Counted from the first letter of the stretch, positions 8,902 through 20,350 are shown. The stretch is 64,000 bases of DNA from Gulosibacter sediminis (GCF_023370115.1 NZ_CP097160.1:1984001-2048000), one strand, 5' to 3'. Numbers and translations: made by a program. Notes: generated by a model from the letters alone, not told the origin.

Positions 8902-9018
8902 CTAGGCGATGAAGCGGGTGGCTTCGTCGCTCACGTCAATCGGGGGGTACCAGGTGAGTGCCGCCATTGGGATGGCGACGACGAGTTCTTCGCAGTACTC
9001 GTAGTCAACTTCGCCCAT
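8902..9018 (-). CDS. 38-residue acidic small protein, unknown
   Basis: ATG 9018 is preceded on the minus strand by GAGGAAG with good spacing, which is the main argument that this short frame is translated. The product begins MGEVDYEYCEELVVAIP and ends VSDEATRFIA, with an aromatic Trp-Tyr-Pro-Pro centre and a single Cys. It has no signal peptide and no recognised family. An acidic N-terminal half followed by a hydrophobic core can resemble a leader peptide, but no maturation enzyme is nearby, so this is only a thought. A CATATC-6-GATATG palindrome lies upstream at 9140-9157 and may mark its promoter. Confidence 0.45.
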   Translation of the reverse strand: MGEVDYEYCEELVVAIPMAALTWYPPIDVSDEATRFIA

Positions 9019-9662
9019 GATGCTTCCTCGGGTTCGGGGGTGGTGAGCTCGCGCCGTCGTGACGCGATCTGGGAATTGGATGCGCGCGGTGCGCGAAAAG
9101 TTCCCGACTCCCGAATTTCTCTTGAAGCTGCAGAGTTCGCATATCTCTAAGGATATGTACGCCGAGCAAACCTGAGGTAACGCGCCGCGCATCCCATCGC
9201 CCGACCGCCTCGCGGGGTGGCCGTTTGCCGGTGGTTAACCGAGCGCCCCGATCGGCCGAGGCGCGGGGTGGATCACCCGGCCGACACCGCTGGATGGAGT
9301 TCCCTGGGACGTGGTGAGCGTCGCAAGTCGACCAATACGTGCGGTCAGCGAATGAGCAATCCCGCTCGCCTTTGCCCGCTGGTAGCCTCGCGCGCGCTCG
9401 CGTTGCCCGTTCACGCCACCACCGCGCCAAGTGGCGCCGTTACCAACAAGTGGCGCCGTCACGATCGCGCCACTCGTCACTGACAGCGCCCCATCTCGTC
9501 ATGCCCCATCGCTGACAGCGCCACCGCCACACACACACACACCATCGCTGAACGCGCCAGTTGTCGCTGAACGCGCCACCCGTCCCGCGACTGTCCCCAG
9601 CGCACAGCTGGGCGACGCCGCGAAGCAGATTGCGACCCCATTGCGCCGAGCAGTGGGGCGCG
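9019..9662. other. long non-coding stretch with degenerate repeats
   Basis: No open frame here has coding character. Contents: palindrome CATATC-tctaag-GATATG at 9140-9157; two copies of CAAGTGGCGCCGT near 9428-9460; four degenerate units of about 17 nt around CGCTGAACGCGCCA (9476-9492, 9509-9525, 9544-9560, 9563-9580); and a (CA)7 microsatellite at 9528-9542. The region could be a decayed gene remnant or an untranslated regulatory region; the sequence does not decide. Confidence 0.5.
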
Positions 9663-9736
9663 GTGACCCAGGTGTCCCATATACGCGACAGGGGGTATAT
9701 ATCCCTTCTGGTCGAATAGTGGGACAGTTGGGTCAC
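9663..9736. repeat. 74-bp palindromic element, copy 1
   Basis: Ends GTGACCCAGGTGTCCCA and TGGGACAGTTGGGTCAC are inverted repeats; the centre contains AGGGGGTATATATCCCT. A second copy of exactly the same length lies at 50731-50804. The DNA from 9737 to 9880 shows nothing else recognisable. Confidence 0.88.
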
Positions 9737-9880
9737 AAAGCACGAATCAGCGCGCATCGGCCATGACGCGGCGGCGGAAGTGCCCCCCACTCCACACGGT
9801 CCACAACCTCACGCGAAAGAACGACTCGGCGAGCCGAGGCACAACCGGAGCGCATGTGCATCCGTGCCCGAGGCCCGCAG

Positions 9881-11362
9881 CTAACCGAGCAACGCCTCGA
9901 TCGGCGAGCGCGCGAAGTAGATGACGAAGCCGGCGGCGACGATCCAGAGCAGCCAGTGGATCTCGCGGATCTTGCCTGCGAGGGCGTTGACGACGACGAA
10001 GGCGATGAAGCCGACCCCGATGCCGTTCGCGATCGAGTAGGTGAGCGGCATCGCGATGACGGTGAGGAACGCGGGCAGGGCGATCGAGAAGTCCTGCCAG
10101 TCGATGTCGGCGACCTGCACCATCATCATCGCGCCGACGATGACGAGCGCGGCCGAGCCGACCTCCATCGGCACGATGACCGCGAGCGGTGTGAAGAACA
10201 TCGCGATGAGGAAGAGCGCGCCCGTGACGACCGACGCGAAGCCCGTGCGCGCGCCCTCGCCGATACCCGAGGCCGAGTCGACAAAGATCGTGTTCGACGA
10301 GCTCGAGGTGGCGCCGCCGACGACGGCGCCGAAACCCTCGATGATGAAGGCGTGGCGGATGCGCGGGAACGTGCCGTCGGCGTGCGCGAGGCCCGCGTTG
10401 CGCGCGAGGCCGGTCATGGCGCCCATCGCGTCGAAGAAGTTCATGAACACGAGCGTGAGCAGCAGCATGAGCGCCGCGACCGGGCCGAGTCGGGTGAAGG
10501 CGCCGACCGGGTCGACTGCGCCGACAAGGCTGAGGTCGGGCACGGCGACGAGCTGCTCGGGCAGGCTCGGCACGGTGAGGTGCCAGCCGCCGGGGTTGTC
10601 GGCGCCGGATGCGCCGAGGTGCCAGATCGCCTCGGCCGCGAGCGCGAGCACGGTGCCGATGACGATGCCGATGAGGATCGCACCGGGCACCTTACGGATG
10701 AGCAGCACCGCCATGATGAGCAGCGTGACAATGAACACGAGCGTCGGGATCGTCGAGATCGAACCCGAGAGGCCCAGCTGCACGGGCGGACCGCCCTCGG
10801 TGCGGGTGACGAAGCCCGAGTTCACGAGGCCGACGAACGCGATGAACATGCCGATGCCGACGGTGATCGCCGACTTCAGGCCCGCGGGCACCGCGTTGAA
10901 GATCGCCGTGCGCGCGCCGGTCGCCCCGAGGATGACGATGACGACACCGTTGAGCAGCACGAGGCCCATCGCCTCGGGCCAGGTGATCTGCTGCACCATC
11001 GACACCGCGAGGAACGAGTTGATGCCGAGGCCCGCCGCGAGCGCGAACGGCAGGTTCGCGACGAAGCCGAACACGATCGTGAGCAGGCCCGCCGCGAGCG
11101 CGGTCGTCGACGCGACCTGAATCGAGTCGAGCACGCCGCCCTCGAGGTCGGCCGAGGCCGCGCCGCCGAGCACGAGCGGGTTGAGCACGAGGATGTACGA
11201 GATGGTGACGAAGGTCACCAGGCCGCCGCGCAGCTCGCGGCCCATGGTCGTGCCGCGGCCCGAGAAGTTGAAGATGCGCTCGAGCCAGCCGGGCGCTCCG
11301 GATGCGGGCGCCGGGCTCGCGGCGGGGGTGGCAGATTCGTCGGTGACAGATCGCTTACTCAC
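9881..11362 (-). CDS. NCS2-family purine permease (AzgA/PbuG type)
   Basis: 493 aa, start GTG 11362. About 12-14 membrane helices; family landmarks are RELRGGLVTFVTISYILVLN near residue 45, LPFALAAGLGINSFLA (the conserved NCS2 substrate loop), AVPAGLKSAITVGIGMFIA, and GATSSSSNTIFVDSASGIGE with the hydrophilic substrate-contacting helix. AzgA-type members import adenine, guanine or hypoxanthine by proton symport. An upstream box TAAGCT 6 nt before the start suggests a leaderless message. No PurR-like or riboswitch signal was recognised upstream. Confidence 0.92.
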   Translation of the reverse strand: MSKRSVTDESATPAASPAPASGAPGWLERIFNFSGRGTTMGRELRGGLVTFVTISYILVLNPLVLGGAASADLEGGVLDSIQVASTTALAAGLLTIVFGFVANLPFALAAGLGINSFLAVSMVQQITWPEAMGLVLLNGVVIVILGATGARTAIFNAVPAGLKSAITVGIGMFIAFVGLVNSGFVTRTEGGPPVQLGLSGSISTIPTLVFIVTLLIMAVLLIRKVPGAILIGIVIGTVLALAAEAIWHLGASGADNPGGWHLTVPSLPEQLVAVPDLSLVGAVDPVGAFTRLGPVAALMLLLTLVFMNFFDAMGAMTGLARNAGLAHADGTFPRIRHAFIIEGFGAVVGGATSSSSNTIFVDSASGIGEGARTGFASVVTGALFLIAMFFTPLAVIVPMEVGSAALVIVGAMMMVQVADIDWQDFSIALPAFLTVIAMPLTYSIANGIGVGFIAFVVVNALAGKIREIHWLLWIVAAGFVIYFARSPIEALLG

Positions 11363-11368
11363 GCGTCG

Positions 11369-11374
11369 AGCTTA
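11369..11374 (-). promoter_or_regulatory. -10 box TAAGCT of the purine permease (leaderless)
   Basis: On the minus strand TAAGCT is followed by 6 nt and GTG 11362, so the transcript should start at the start codon. Confidence 0.6.
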
Positions 11375-11539
11375 GTCACCGACGCACGCGAGCGGCGGCG
11401 GATGCGCGAGTTGCGCATCCGCCCCCGGGTGGTGGTTCGCGGTTGGGTCGTCGTTGCGGATGGTGGTGGCAGGTGCGGGCGGCGAGCGGCCCGGGGTGCG
11501 CGGGGTGCGCATCCGGCCGCTCCCGCGAGGCGCAGGCGC

Positions 11540-12637
11540 CTAGTCGAAGACAATCACGCTGCGCGCGATCTTGCCGCCCTCGAGTTCGGCGTAGCCCTCG
11601 TTGATGTCATCGAGGCGGATCGTCTTCGAGACGAGGTCGTCAAGGTTGAAGCGGCCCTGCTGGTAGAGGTCGGCGTAGAGCGGGATGTCGCGCTTCGAGT
11701 TCGTCGAGCCCATGTAGACGCCCTGGTACTTGCGCTGCTGCATGAGGATGTCGACGAAGGGATCGATCTCGAGCTGCTTGCCGATCGGGATCATGCCGAT
11801 CTGGTAGGCGCCGCCGCCAACGCCGAGGATCTTGATGGCCTGTTCGGCGGTGGGCTTGAGGCCGATGACCTCGAAGGCGTGGTCAACGCCGCTCGACTGG
11901 GTGATTTCACGCACCGCTGCGACGACGTCGTCCACCTCGTTCGGGTTAATCGTGTCGGTCGCGCCGAAGGTCTTCGCGAGTTCGAGCTTTTCGGGCTGCA
12001 GGTCGATCGCGATGATCTTGTGCGCCCCCGCGAGCCGCGCGCCCTGCACGGCGTTGAGGCCGACGCCGCCGCAGCCGATGACCGCCACAGTGTCGCCGAC
12101 GCGCACGCTCGCGGTGTTGATCGCGGCACCCGCGCCCGTGACAACGCCGCAGCCGAGCAGGCACGCCTTTTCGAACGGGATGTCCTTCGTGACGCGCACG
12201 ACGCAGTTCTCGTGCACGAGGGCCTGCTCGGCGAAGCCGGAGAGCTCTGAGAACTGGGTGACGACCTCGCCGTTGCGGCTGAGGCGCGGCGGTTCGCCCT
12301 CTGCGCGACGCGTCTCTTCGGGATGCTCGCACTGATACGGCTTGCCGGCCGCGCAGTTGCGGCAGTGGCCGCAGAACGCGACGAGGCAGCCGACGACGTG
12401 GTCGCCGACCGAGATTTCTTTGACGTCGGGGCCAATTTTCGTGACGACGCCGGCGAGTTCGTGACCGAGCACGGTTGGCATCGGGAAGCCGAAGTCGTGG
12501 GTGCGGATGTGCGCGTCGCTGTGGCACAAGCCGCAGGCTTTGACATCGATGAGTACTTCGCGACCGATCGGATCGGCGATGTCGACGTCTTCAATAACGA
12601 AGTCCTGGCCGACTCCGTTGAGTACCGCTGCCTTCAT
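11540..12637 (-). CDS. zinc-dependent alcohol dehydrogenase, class III-like MDR
   Basis: 365 aa. Start ATG 12637 follows AAAGGAG on the minus strand. Catalytic zinc ligands are seen in ACGLCHSDAH (Cys), GHELAGVV (His-Glu) and LLGCGVVTG (Cys); structural zinc cysteines lie in FCGHCRNCAAGKPYQCEHP. The Rossmann fingerprint VIGCGGVGLNAVQG and the acidic IAIDLQPEKL suggest NAD(H). The closest described type is the NDMA-dependent/mycothiol-era class III alcohol dehydrogenases of actinobacteria; substrate not determined. A broken TetR gene lies immediately upstream in the same orientation and is its natural candidate regulator. Confidence 0.9.
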   Translation of the reverse strand: MKAAVLNGVGQDFVIEDVDIADPIGREVLIDVKACGLCHSDAHIRTHDFGFPMPTVLGHELAGVVTKIGPDVKEISVGDHVVGCLVAFCGHCRNCAAGKPYQCEHPEETRRAEGEPPRLSRNGEVVTQFSELSGFAEQALVHENCVVRVTKDIPFEKACLLGCGVVTGAGAAINTASVRVGDTVAVIGCGGVGLNAVQGARLAGAHKIIAIDLQPEKLELAKTFGATDTINPNEVDDVVAAVREITQSSGVDHAFEVIGLKPTAEQAIKILGVGGGAYQIGMIPIGKQLEIDPFVDILMQQRKYQGVYMGSTNSKRDIPLYADLYQQGRFNLDDLVSKTIRLDDINEGYAELEGGKIARSVIVFD

Positions 12638-12708
12638 GGGAGAGCTCCTTTGCACTCGAATCTGCCAATGCCTCGGGCGTCGTCGTTGACGCGCGAGCAC
12701 ATAAGCGA

Positions 12709-12720
12709 TGTCTTAGGACA
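12709..12720. promoter_or_regulatory. candidate operator TGTCTTAGGACA upstream of the alcohol dehydrogenase
   Basis: A 12-bp palindrome (TGTC-4-GACA type), about 70 bp before the dehydrogenase start and close to a TTGACA sequence. A TetR-type protein could bind here; this is inference from position only. Confidence 0.4.
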
Positions 12721-12806
12721 CTATTTGACACCCGTGATTTAACCAACAGGTGGCGTTGAGACTCGGCAAGTCCTCAGCTTCGGGCCGCGCGCGGCACCGC
12801 GAACCG

Positions 12807-13377
12807 CTACCGCAGCTCGCCCCACCACACCGGCAGGCAGGCGGCGACGGCGTCGGCAAACTCCGCATCCGACAGATCGTCCCGGTGCAGCCACACCCCG
12901 ATGCCGCCCAGCACCGCGTTGCCGATGCAGGCCGACGCGATCTCCGCATCCACCCCCCCCGGGCAGCACGGCCTGCCGCGCGAGGATGCCGCTGATCGAC
13001 TCCACGAAGTGCGAGCTCACCGCGCGGGTCAGTGTCGAGTCGACGGGGCTGCGCACCGACTGCTCGTACACCGGTCGAAAGCGACGAACGTGGTCGAGCA
13101 CGTCGGCCATCGTCGCGCGGAAGATCTCGCCGCGCGGGCCATCCGACGCGTCGCGCAACTCGAGGTCGTGCTGCCGGGCCCGGTCGAGGTCTTCGCGCAG
13201 CACCTCGAGTAGCACTTCCTGTGGCGAGTCATAGTGGTCGTAGAAGGTGGCACGGTTAATGCCTGCGGCCTGCGTGAGCGACGCGACGGTGACCGAACTC
13301 GGGTCCTGTGCCGACGCGAGCTCAACGACCGCACGTTGCAAAGCACTCCGGGTGCGGAGGGTGCGTGGATCGGACAT
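12807..13377 (-). pseudogene. TetR-family regulator broken by a +1 frameshift in a G8 tract
   Basis: ATG 13377 with AGGAG upstream. Residues 1-60 are a clear TetR DNA-binding domain (SLTQAAGINRATFYDHYDSP). Translation continues normally to ARQAVLPG, then meets eight G residues (minus strand; C run 12953-12960). With seven G the frame continues as VDAEIASACIGNAVLGG and ends ...CLPVWWGELR at a stop at 12807-12809, a normal 189-aa TetR protein. As written, the frame shifts into low-complexity Gly/Arg. Possible causes: sequencing error, true mutation, or a reversible slippage switch. Adjacent to the alcohol dehydrogenase it probably controls. Confidence 0.85.
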
Positions 13378-13531
13378 GAGAGCTCCTGACAGAAAGGATG
13401 CGCGCGCATCGTTGCGCTTTGACTTGAGCCTAGTCCGCGTCGGGCCCAAGCGCGGCGCCGCGCCGGTAGACTTGGGCGCACCTACAGCAGGCACCCCAGA
13501 CTCGGTGCCGCCCATAGTGATCGGAGCACGA

Positions 13532-16174
13532 ATGACGGCCACGCCCGCGAACATCCCGGACCGCCCCGCCCTCGAAGGTCTCGAGCAGAAGTGGGGTGAC
13601 GCCTGGAATGCACAGGGCACCTACGCGTTCCGACGCGACGGCGCGACCCGCGAGCAGGTCTACTCGGTCGACACTCCCCCGCCCACCGCATCCGGTTCGC
13701 TGCACATCGGCCACGTGTTCTCGTACACGCACACGGATGTGGTGGCTCGCTACCAGCGCATGCAGGGCAAGCGCGTGTTCTACCCGATGGGTTGGGACGA
13801 CAACGGTCTGCCGACCGAGCGTCGCGTGCAGAACTACTACGGCGTGCGCTGCGACCCGTCGCTGCCGTACGTCGAGGGCTTCGTGCCGCCGCACGAGGGT
13901 GGCGACGGCAAGAGCATCAAGGCCGCCGACCAGCAGCCGATCTCGCGCCAGAACTTCATCGAGCTCTGCCTGAAGCTTTCGGAAGAAGACGAGCGTGCCT
14001 TCGAAGAGCTCTGGCGCCAGCTCGGCCTCTCGGTCGACTGGACCCAGACCTACCGCACCATCGACGACGACGCGCGCCGCGTTTCGCAGCTCGCGTTCGT
14101 GCGCAACATCGAGCGCGGCGAGGCGTACCAGGACATGGCGCCGACGCTCTGGGACATCACGTTCCGCACCGCCGTCGCGCAGGCCGAGCTTGAGGACCGC
14201 GAGCAGCCGGGCGCCTACCACCGCCTCGCGTTCCACGGTGCCGACGGCGACGTGTTCATCGAGACGACCCGCCCCGAACTGCTGCCCGCGTGCGTGGCGC
14301 TCGTCGCGCATCCCGACGACGAGCGGTACCAGCCGCTGTTCGGCAGCACGGTGCGCACGCCGCTGTTCGACGTCGAGGTGCCGGTGCTCGCGCATCCGCT
14401 CGCGCAGCCCGACAAGGGTTCGGGCATCGCGATGATCTGTACTTTCGGTGACGTCACCGACGTCATCTGGTGGCGCGAGCTGCGCCTGCCGAACCGATCG
14501 ATCCTTGGCGAAGACGGCCGCATCATTGCCGACGCTCCCGAGGCGATCACGAGCGAGCGTGGCCGTAAGGTCTACGCCGCGATGGCTGGCAAGACCGTGT
14601 TCAGCGCGAAGCAGGCCGTCGTCGAGGCGCTCACCGCGTCGGGCGAACTCATCGGCGAGCCGAACAAGATCTCGCACCCCGTGAAGTTCTTCGAGAAGGG
14701 CGACAAGCCCCTCGAGATCGTCTCGACGCGCCAGTGGTACGTGAAGAACGGTGCGAACGACGAGGAGCTGCGCGCGAAGCTGCTGCAGTTCGGCGAGCAG
14801 CTCGAGTTCTGGCCCGAGTTCATGCGCGTCCGCTACCTCAACTGGGTCGAGGGCCTCTCGGGCGACTGGCTCATCTCGCGCCAGCGCTACTTCGGCGTGC
14901 CGATTCCCGTCTGGTACCCGATCGACGCCGACGGCGTGACGCAGTACGACCAGCCGATCGTACCCGCGCCCGAGCAGCTGCCGGTCGACCCGTCGTCGGA
15001 TGCGCCGGCCGGGTTCGACGCGTCGCAGCGCGGCCAGGCCGGTGGTTTCGAGGGCGAGCTCGACGTGATGGACACGTGGATGACCTCGTCGCTCACGCCG
15101 CAGCTCGCCGGCGGCTGGATGCGCGACGACGAGCTCTGGAACCTCGTCGCGCCGTTCTCGGTGCGCCCGCAGGGCCAAGACATCATCCGCACCTGGCTGT
15201 TCTCGACGCTGCTGCGCTCACTGCTCGAGGACGACCGCCTGCCGTGGGACAACGCGACCATCAGCGGCTTCATCGTCGACCCCGACCGCAAGAAGATGTC
15301 GAAGTCGAAGGGCAATGTGGTGACGCCGAAGGGCCTGCTCGACGAGCACGGCTCGGATGCGGTGCGCTACTGGGCGGCGTCGAGCCGCCTCGGCACCGAC
15401 GCGGCCTTCGACCCGCAGCGCCCGACGCAGATCAAGATCGGCCGCCGCCTCGCGATCAAGGTGCTCAACGCCGCGAAGCTTGTGCTCGGCTACGAGGCCG
15501 GCGACGCCGGTGAGGCCGACGTGACGAACCCGCTCGACCAGGCGATGCTCGCGCAGCTGCGCGACGTGGTCGCCCAGGCGACCGTCGCGTTCGACGCGTT
15601 CAACCACGCGCGCGCCCTCGAGGTGACCGAGTCGTTCTTCTGGTCGTTCTGCGACGACTACCTCGAGCTCGCGAAGGAGCGCGCCTACGGTGGCGCGACC
15701 CCCGAGGGCCAGCGCTCGGCCGTGGCCGCGATGCGCCGCGCGGTCGACGTGCTGCTGCGCCTGCTCGCCCCGTTCATCCCGTTCGCAACCGAAGAGGTGT
15801 GGTCGTGGTCGAACGAGGGTTCGGTGCACCAGGCCGCATGGCCGACGGTCGAGGAGCTCGCGGCGGCCGGCGACGGCGACCCGCGGATGCTCGACCTCGC
15901 GTCGGCCGCGCTGACCTCGATTCGCGGGGCGAAGACCGCGGCGAAGGTCTCGCAGAAGACGCCAATGCTGCAGGCGACGTTCGTGACGAAGCCGGGCGGT
16001 GAGGGCGCAAGCGTGCTGTCGCTGCTCGAGGGCGCCGCGGGCGACATCGCCGCGGTGGGTCGCATCGAGTCGTTCTCGTTCACCGAGGGCGCGGCCGATG
16101 ATGCCGCGTTCGCGGAGGGCGCGGTGCTCGACGTGCGCGACATCGAACTCGGCGAGCCGCCGGTCAAGAAGTAG
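13532..16174 (+). CDS. valS: valyl-tRNA synthetase
   Basis: 880 aa, ATG 13532 (GGAGC upstream). Attaches valine to tRNA-Val. Class I signatures: HIGH in SGSLHIGHVFSY (about residue 55) and KMSKSKGNVVTP (about residue 590). The editing CP1 domain lies between them; ADGDVFIETTRPELLPACVAL is its core. An actinobacterial insert, FVPPHEGGDGKSIKAADQQ, is present near residue 115. The anticodon-binding domain (LELAKERAYGG) follows, and the C-terminal coiled-coil arm is short. A TAGACT box at 13467-13472 may be its promoter, giving a leader of about 50 nt. Longer upstream starts are rejected because they would overlap the TetR gene. Confidence 0.97.
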   Translation: MTATPANIPDRPALEGLEQKWGDAWNAQGTYAFRRDGATREQVYSVDTPPPTASGSLHIGHVFSYTHTDVVARYQRMQGKRVFYPMGWDDNGLPTERRVQNYYGVRCDPSLPYVEGFVPPHEGGDGKSIKAADQQPISRQNFIELCLKLSEEDERAFEELWRQLGLSVDWTQTYRTIDDDARRVSQLAFVRNIERGEAYQDMAPTLWDITFRTAVAQAELEDREQPGAYHRLAFHGADGDVFIETTRPELLPACVALVAHPDDERYQPLFGSTVRTPLFDVEVPVLAHPLAQPDKGSGIAMICTFGDVTDVIWWRELRLPNRSILGEDGRIIADAPEAITSERGRKVYAAMAGKTVFSAKQAVVEALTASGELIGEPNKISHPVKFFEKGDKPLEIVSTRQWYVKNGANDEELRAKLLQFGEQLEFWPEFMRVRYLNWVEGLSGDWLISRQRYFGVPIPVWYPIDADGVTQYDQPIVPAPEQLPVDPSSDAPAGFDASQRGQAGGFEGELDVMDTWMTSSLTPQLAGGWMRDDELWNLVAPFSVRPQGQDIIRTWLFSTLLRSLLEDDRLPWDNATISGFIVDPDRKKMSKSKGNVVTPKGLLDEHGSDAVRYWAASSRLGTDAAFDPQRPTQIKIGRRLAIKVLNAAKLVLGYEAGDAGEADVTNPLDQAMLAQLRDVVAQATVAFDAFNHARALEVTESFFWSFCDDYLELAKERAYGGATPEGQRSAVAAMRRAVDVLLRLLAPFIPFATEEVWSWSNEGSVHQAAWPTVEELAAAGDGDPRMLDLASAALTSIRGAKTAAKVSQKTPMLQATFVTKPGGEGASVLSLLEGAAGDIAAVGRIESFSFTEGAADDAAFAEGAVLDVRDIELGEPPVKK

Positions 16175-16190
16175 CGGGCGGGCCGCTTCG

Positions 16191-16568
16191 ATGACGATCG
16201 CCTTCGAAGGAATCGACGAGTCGTCCGCCGCGCCGCCGTACGAACAGCTGCGGATGCAGGTGGTCGCGGCGATTGCGGACGGACGGCTCGCGCCAGGCGA
16301 CCGCCTCCCGTCGGTGCGCGCGCTCGCGAGTGAGATCGGCTTGGCCGCGAACACGGTGGCGCGCGCGTACCGCGAGCTCGAGGTCGACGGGCACGTCGTG
16401 ACCGCGGGCCGCAACGGCACCCACATCGCGGAGCGCGAGCTCAGCGCGGCCGACGAGGCGCGCGCGTTGGCGCTGACCGTCGCGTTCCTGCGTGACATGC
16501 AGGCGCTCGGCATCGGCCCGGAATCAATCGAGCACCGCGTCGCGGCGGCCCTCCGGCCGCTGGCGTAG
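16191..16568 (+). CDS. small GntR-family regulator (YtrA type)
   Basis: 126 aa, ATG 16191, 16 nt after valS. N-terminal GntR winged helix: PPYEQLRMQVVAAIADGRL, then LPSVRALASEIGLAANTVAR with recognition helix, then AYRELEVDGHVVTAGRNGTH. Only a short helical tail follows instead of a ligand domain, which is the YtrA subfamily. These usually repress a nearby ABC exporter, but none is adjacent here, so the target is open. Probably cotranscribed with valS. Confidence 0.88.
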   Translation: MTIAFEGIDESSAAPPYEQLRMQVVAAIADGRLAPGDRLPSVRALASEIGLAANTVARAYRELEVDGHVVTAGRNGTHIAERELSAADEARALALTVAFLRDMQALGIGPESIEHRVAAALRPLA

Positions 16569-16635
16569 GGGTAGCGCGCGCGGAGCGCGGCCCTTGCTGG
16601 GCGCGACTGCGCATCCCGACCCGCGCATCCGTGAC

Positions 16636-16687
16636 GCGGTTTTCTAGAAATGATGCGCTTACAACCGCGTCGATCCTAGAAAACCGC
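16636..16687. repeat. inverted repeat with CTAGAAAACCGC arms
   Basis: GCGGTTTTCTAG (16636-16647) and CTAGAAAACCGC (16676-16687) are perfect 12-nt inverted arms. The right arm with its flank, TAGAAAACCGCATCGC, recurs as TAGGAAACCGCATCGC at 36905-36920. The intergenic interval 16569-16848 contains no gene. Confidence 0.7.
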
Positions 16688-16848
16688 ATCGCGACCGTTT
16701 CGGTCGGGTGCGCTCGTTGGTTGCTGTGACGCCAAGGTCCGGTGGTTCAGAAGCGGTCGGACGCATCGATGCAGCAACTAACGGATGCCCGGGCACAGCA
16801 ATCCGCGGATGCCCCGGCCGGCAGCCCGCGCGGCCTCGACGCCCTGCG

Positions 16849-17175
16849 TTACGGGTTCAGGACCGTCGCGCTCGCGCCCATGAGCACGAAGACGAGCGAG
16901 GCGATCGCCATGACGACGCCCGCGCCGGTGAGGCTCAGCGCGAAGCGGTGGATGAAGCCCTCGGGCTTGCCCTCGATGAGCTGCATAATCGCGGTGAAGA
17001 ACAGCAGCAACAGCATCGCGATGGGCACCCAGGTCAGCTGCCGCTCCGGTGACGCGAGCACCCCCACGAGCACCGCCGCGACCACGGCGACCGCCCATAC
17101 GACCACGATGCGAAAGCGCGACGCCCGCGATTCGGGTCGCTCATCGGCCGCGCGCGGCGTGGGTGCATCGGACAT
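16849..17175 (-). CDS. small membrane protein, three predicted helices
   Basis: 108 aa. ATG 17175 begins MSDAPTPRAADERPES, a hydrophilic cytoplasmic start, followed by hydrophobic segments VVVWAVAVVAAVLVGVL, WVPIAMLLLLFFTAIMQL and a last helix around VVMAIASLVFVLMGAS. No family recognised. The start codon is 7 nt from a TAGACT box on the same strand, so the message is probably leaderless. It is divergent from mshD with about 60 bp between start codons. Confidence 0.75.
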   Translation of the reverse strand: MSDAPTPRAADERPESRASRFRIVVVWAVAVVAAVLVGVLASPERQLTWVPIAMLLLLFFTAIMQLIEGKPEGFIHRFALSLTGAGVVMAIASLVFVLMGASATVLNP

Positions 17176-17182
17176 GCGCCAC

Positions 17183-17188
17183 AGTCTA
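17183..17188 (-). promoter_or_regulatory. -10 box TAGACT of the small membrane protein gene
   Basis: Minus-strand TAGACT, 7 nt before ATG 17175. Confidence 0.6.
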
Positions 17189-17222
17189 CGCAAGCTCACC
17201 CACACGCGTCACCGACGCCCAC

Positions 17223-17228
17223 TACAGT
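17223..17228 (+). promoter_or_regulatory. -10 box TACAGT of mshD (leaderless)
   Basis: TACAGT, 6 nt before ATG 17235. Confidence 0.6.
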
Positions 17229-17234
17229 GAAGCA

Positions 17235-18086
17235 ATGGCCTCACCTCACCTCACCGCAGCAGATCTGGGCCCCGAATTCGAGGAGTTCAGCACCCTCATC
17301 ACCACGGCCGATGGAGTCGCCCCGTTTAACGAGGCGACCCTGCTCAGCCCGGCCGACCGCGAGGCGCGCGTCATCCGCGGCGACAGCGGCGACATCGACG
17401 CCCTCGCGCTCACCCACACCCTCGACGACGGCACGATCGAAGCGGAGCTCGCCGTCGCCCCGACCGCCCGCGGACTCGGCCTCGGCCGCGAACTCGTCGA
17501 CCGCATCCGCTCTGCTGGCCCGAGCGTGTTCTGGGCCCACGGCGACCTGCCGCAGGCCCAGCAGCTCGCGCAGAAGTCCGGCCTCACCGCCACCCGCCGC
17601 CTCTACGTGCTCGAGCGCCCGCTCACTGAAGACGACACGGCGCCGGCACAGCTGCCGCCAAGCGCGCACATCCGCCCCTTCAACGAAGAAAAGGATGCGC
17701 AGGCCTGGGTCGAGCTCAACGCTCGCGTCTTCCACGACCACCCCGAGCAGGGCTCGATCACCCGCGACGACCTCGCCGACCGCATCGCGCAGCCGTGGTT
17801 CTCGGCCGACAACTTCCTCGTGCTCGAGGGCGCGGGCGGCATTCTGCTCGGCTACAACTGGCTCAAGGTGACCGACGACGAGGCCGAAATCTACGTCGTC
17901 GGCGTGGCGCCCGAGGCCGCGGGCACCGGCTTCGGCAAGGCGCTCATGCAGGCCGGCCTCGCCCGCCTGCGCGAGACGGGCGCCGACACCGCGGTGCTCT
18001 ACGTTGACGGCGACAACGAGCGCGCCGTCGAGCTCTACCGCAAGCTCGGCTTCACGCCGCGCTCGCTTGACGTGCAATACCGCTAA
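17235..18086 (+). CDS. mshD: mycothiol synthase (tandem GNAT acetyltransferase)
   Basis: 283 aa. Transfers acetyl from acetyl-CoA to Cys-GlcN-Ins in the last step of mycothiol synthesis; mycothiol is the main thiol of actinobacteria. Two GNAT folds: a degenerate N-terminal one ([20 protein letters not shown], about residues 76-95) and an active C-terminal one with [43 protein letters not shown], then [19 protein letters not shown], which match the MshD family closely. Followed by ppk and pst genes; mshD also sits beside phosphate-uptake genes in mycobacteria. Confidence 0.94.
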   Translation: MASPHLTAADLGPEFEEFSTLITTADGVAPFNEATLLSPADREARVIRGDSGDIDALALTHTLDDGTIEAELAVAPTARGLGLGRELVDRIRSAGPSVFWAHGDLPQAQQLAQKSGLTATRRLYVLERPLTEDDTAPAQLPPSAHIRPFNEEKDAQAWVELNARVFHDHPEQGSITRDDLADRIAQPWFSADNFLVLEGAGGILLGYNWLKVTDDEAEIYVVGVAPEAAGTGFGKALMQAGLARLRETGADTAVLYVDGDNERAVELYRKLGFTPRSLDVQYR

Positions 18087-18235
18087 CGCATCGCCACCGA
18101 GCCGCGCGCTTGCAAGCCGCCAGGCCCCACACAACCAAGCCGCCAGGCCGCGAACCACAACGCCACCACAACCACCCCAGGGCGCTCGCCCACTGCATTA
18201 CCCACCGTTTACCGGCACTAGGAAAGATGCGTCTT

Positions 18236-20350
<2,115 letters not shown>

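Noticed and set aside
9428-9580. CRISPR array in the repeat-rich non-coding tract
   Set aside because: Units are too short and degenerate, with spacing of 2-20 nt and no cas genes.
9854-12250. Long open frame on the plus strand (798 codons)
   Set aside because: It is antisense to the purine permease and alcohol dehydrogenase genes and encodes low-complexity Arg/Asp/His-rich text, the usual shadow in high-GC DNA.
13247-13531. 95-codon N-terminal extension of valS
   Set aside because: Overlaps the opposite TetR gene and is not part of ValS; ATG 13532 has an RBS.
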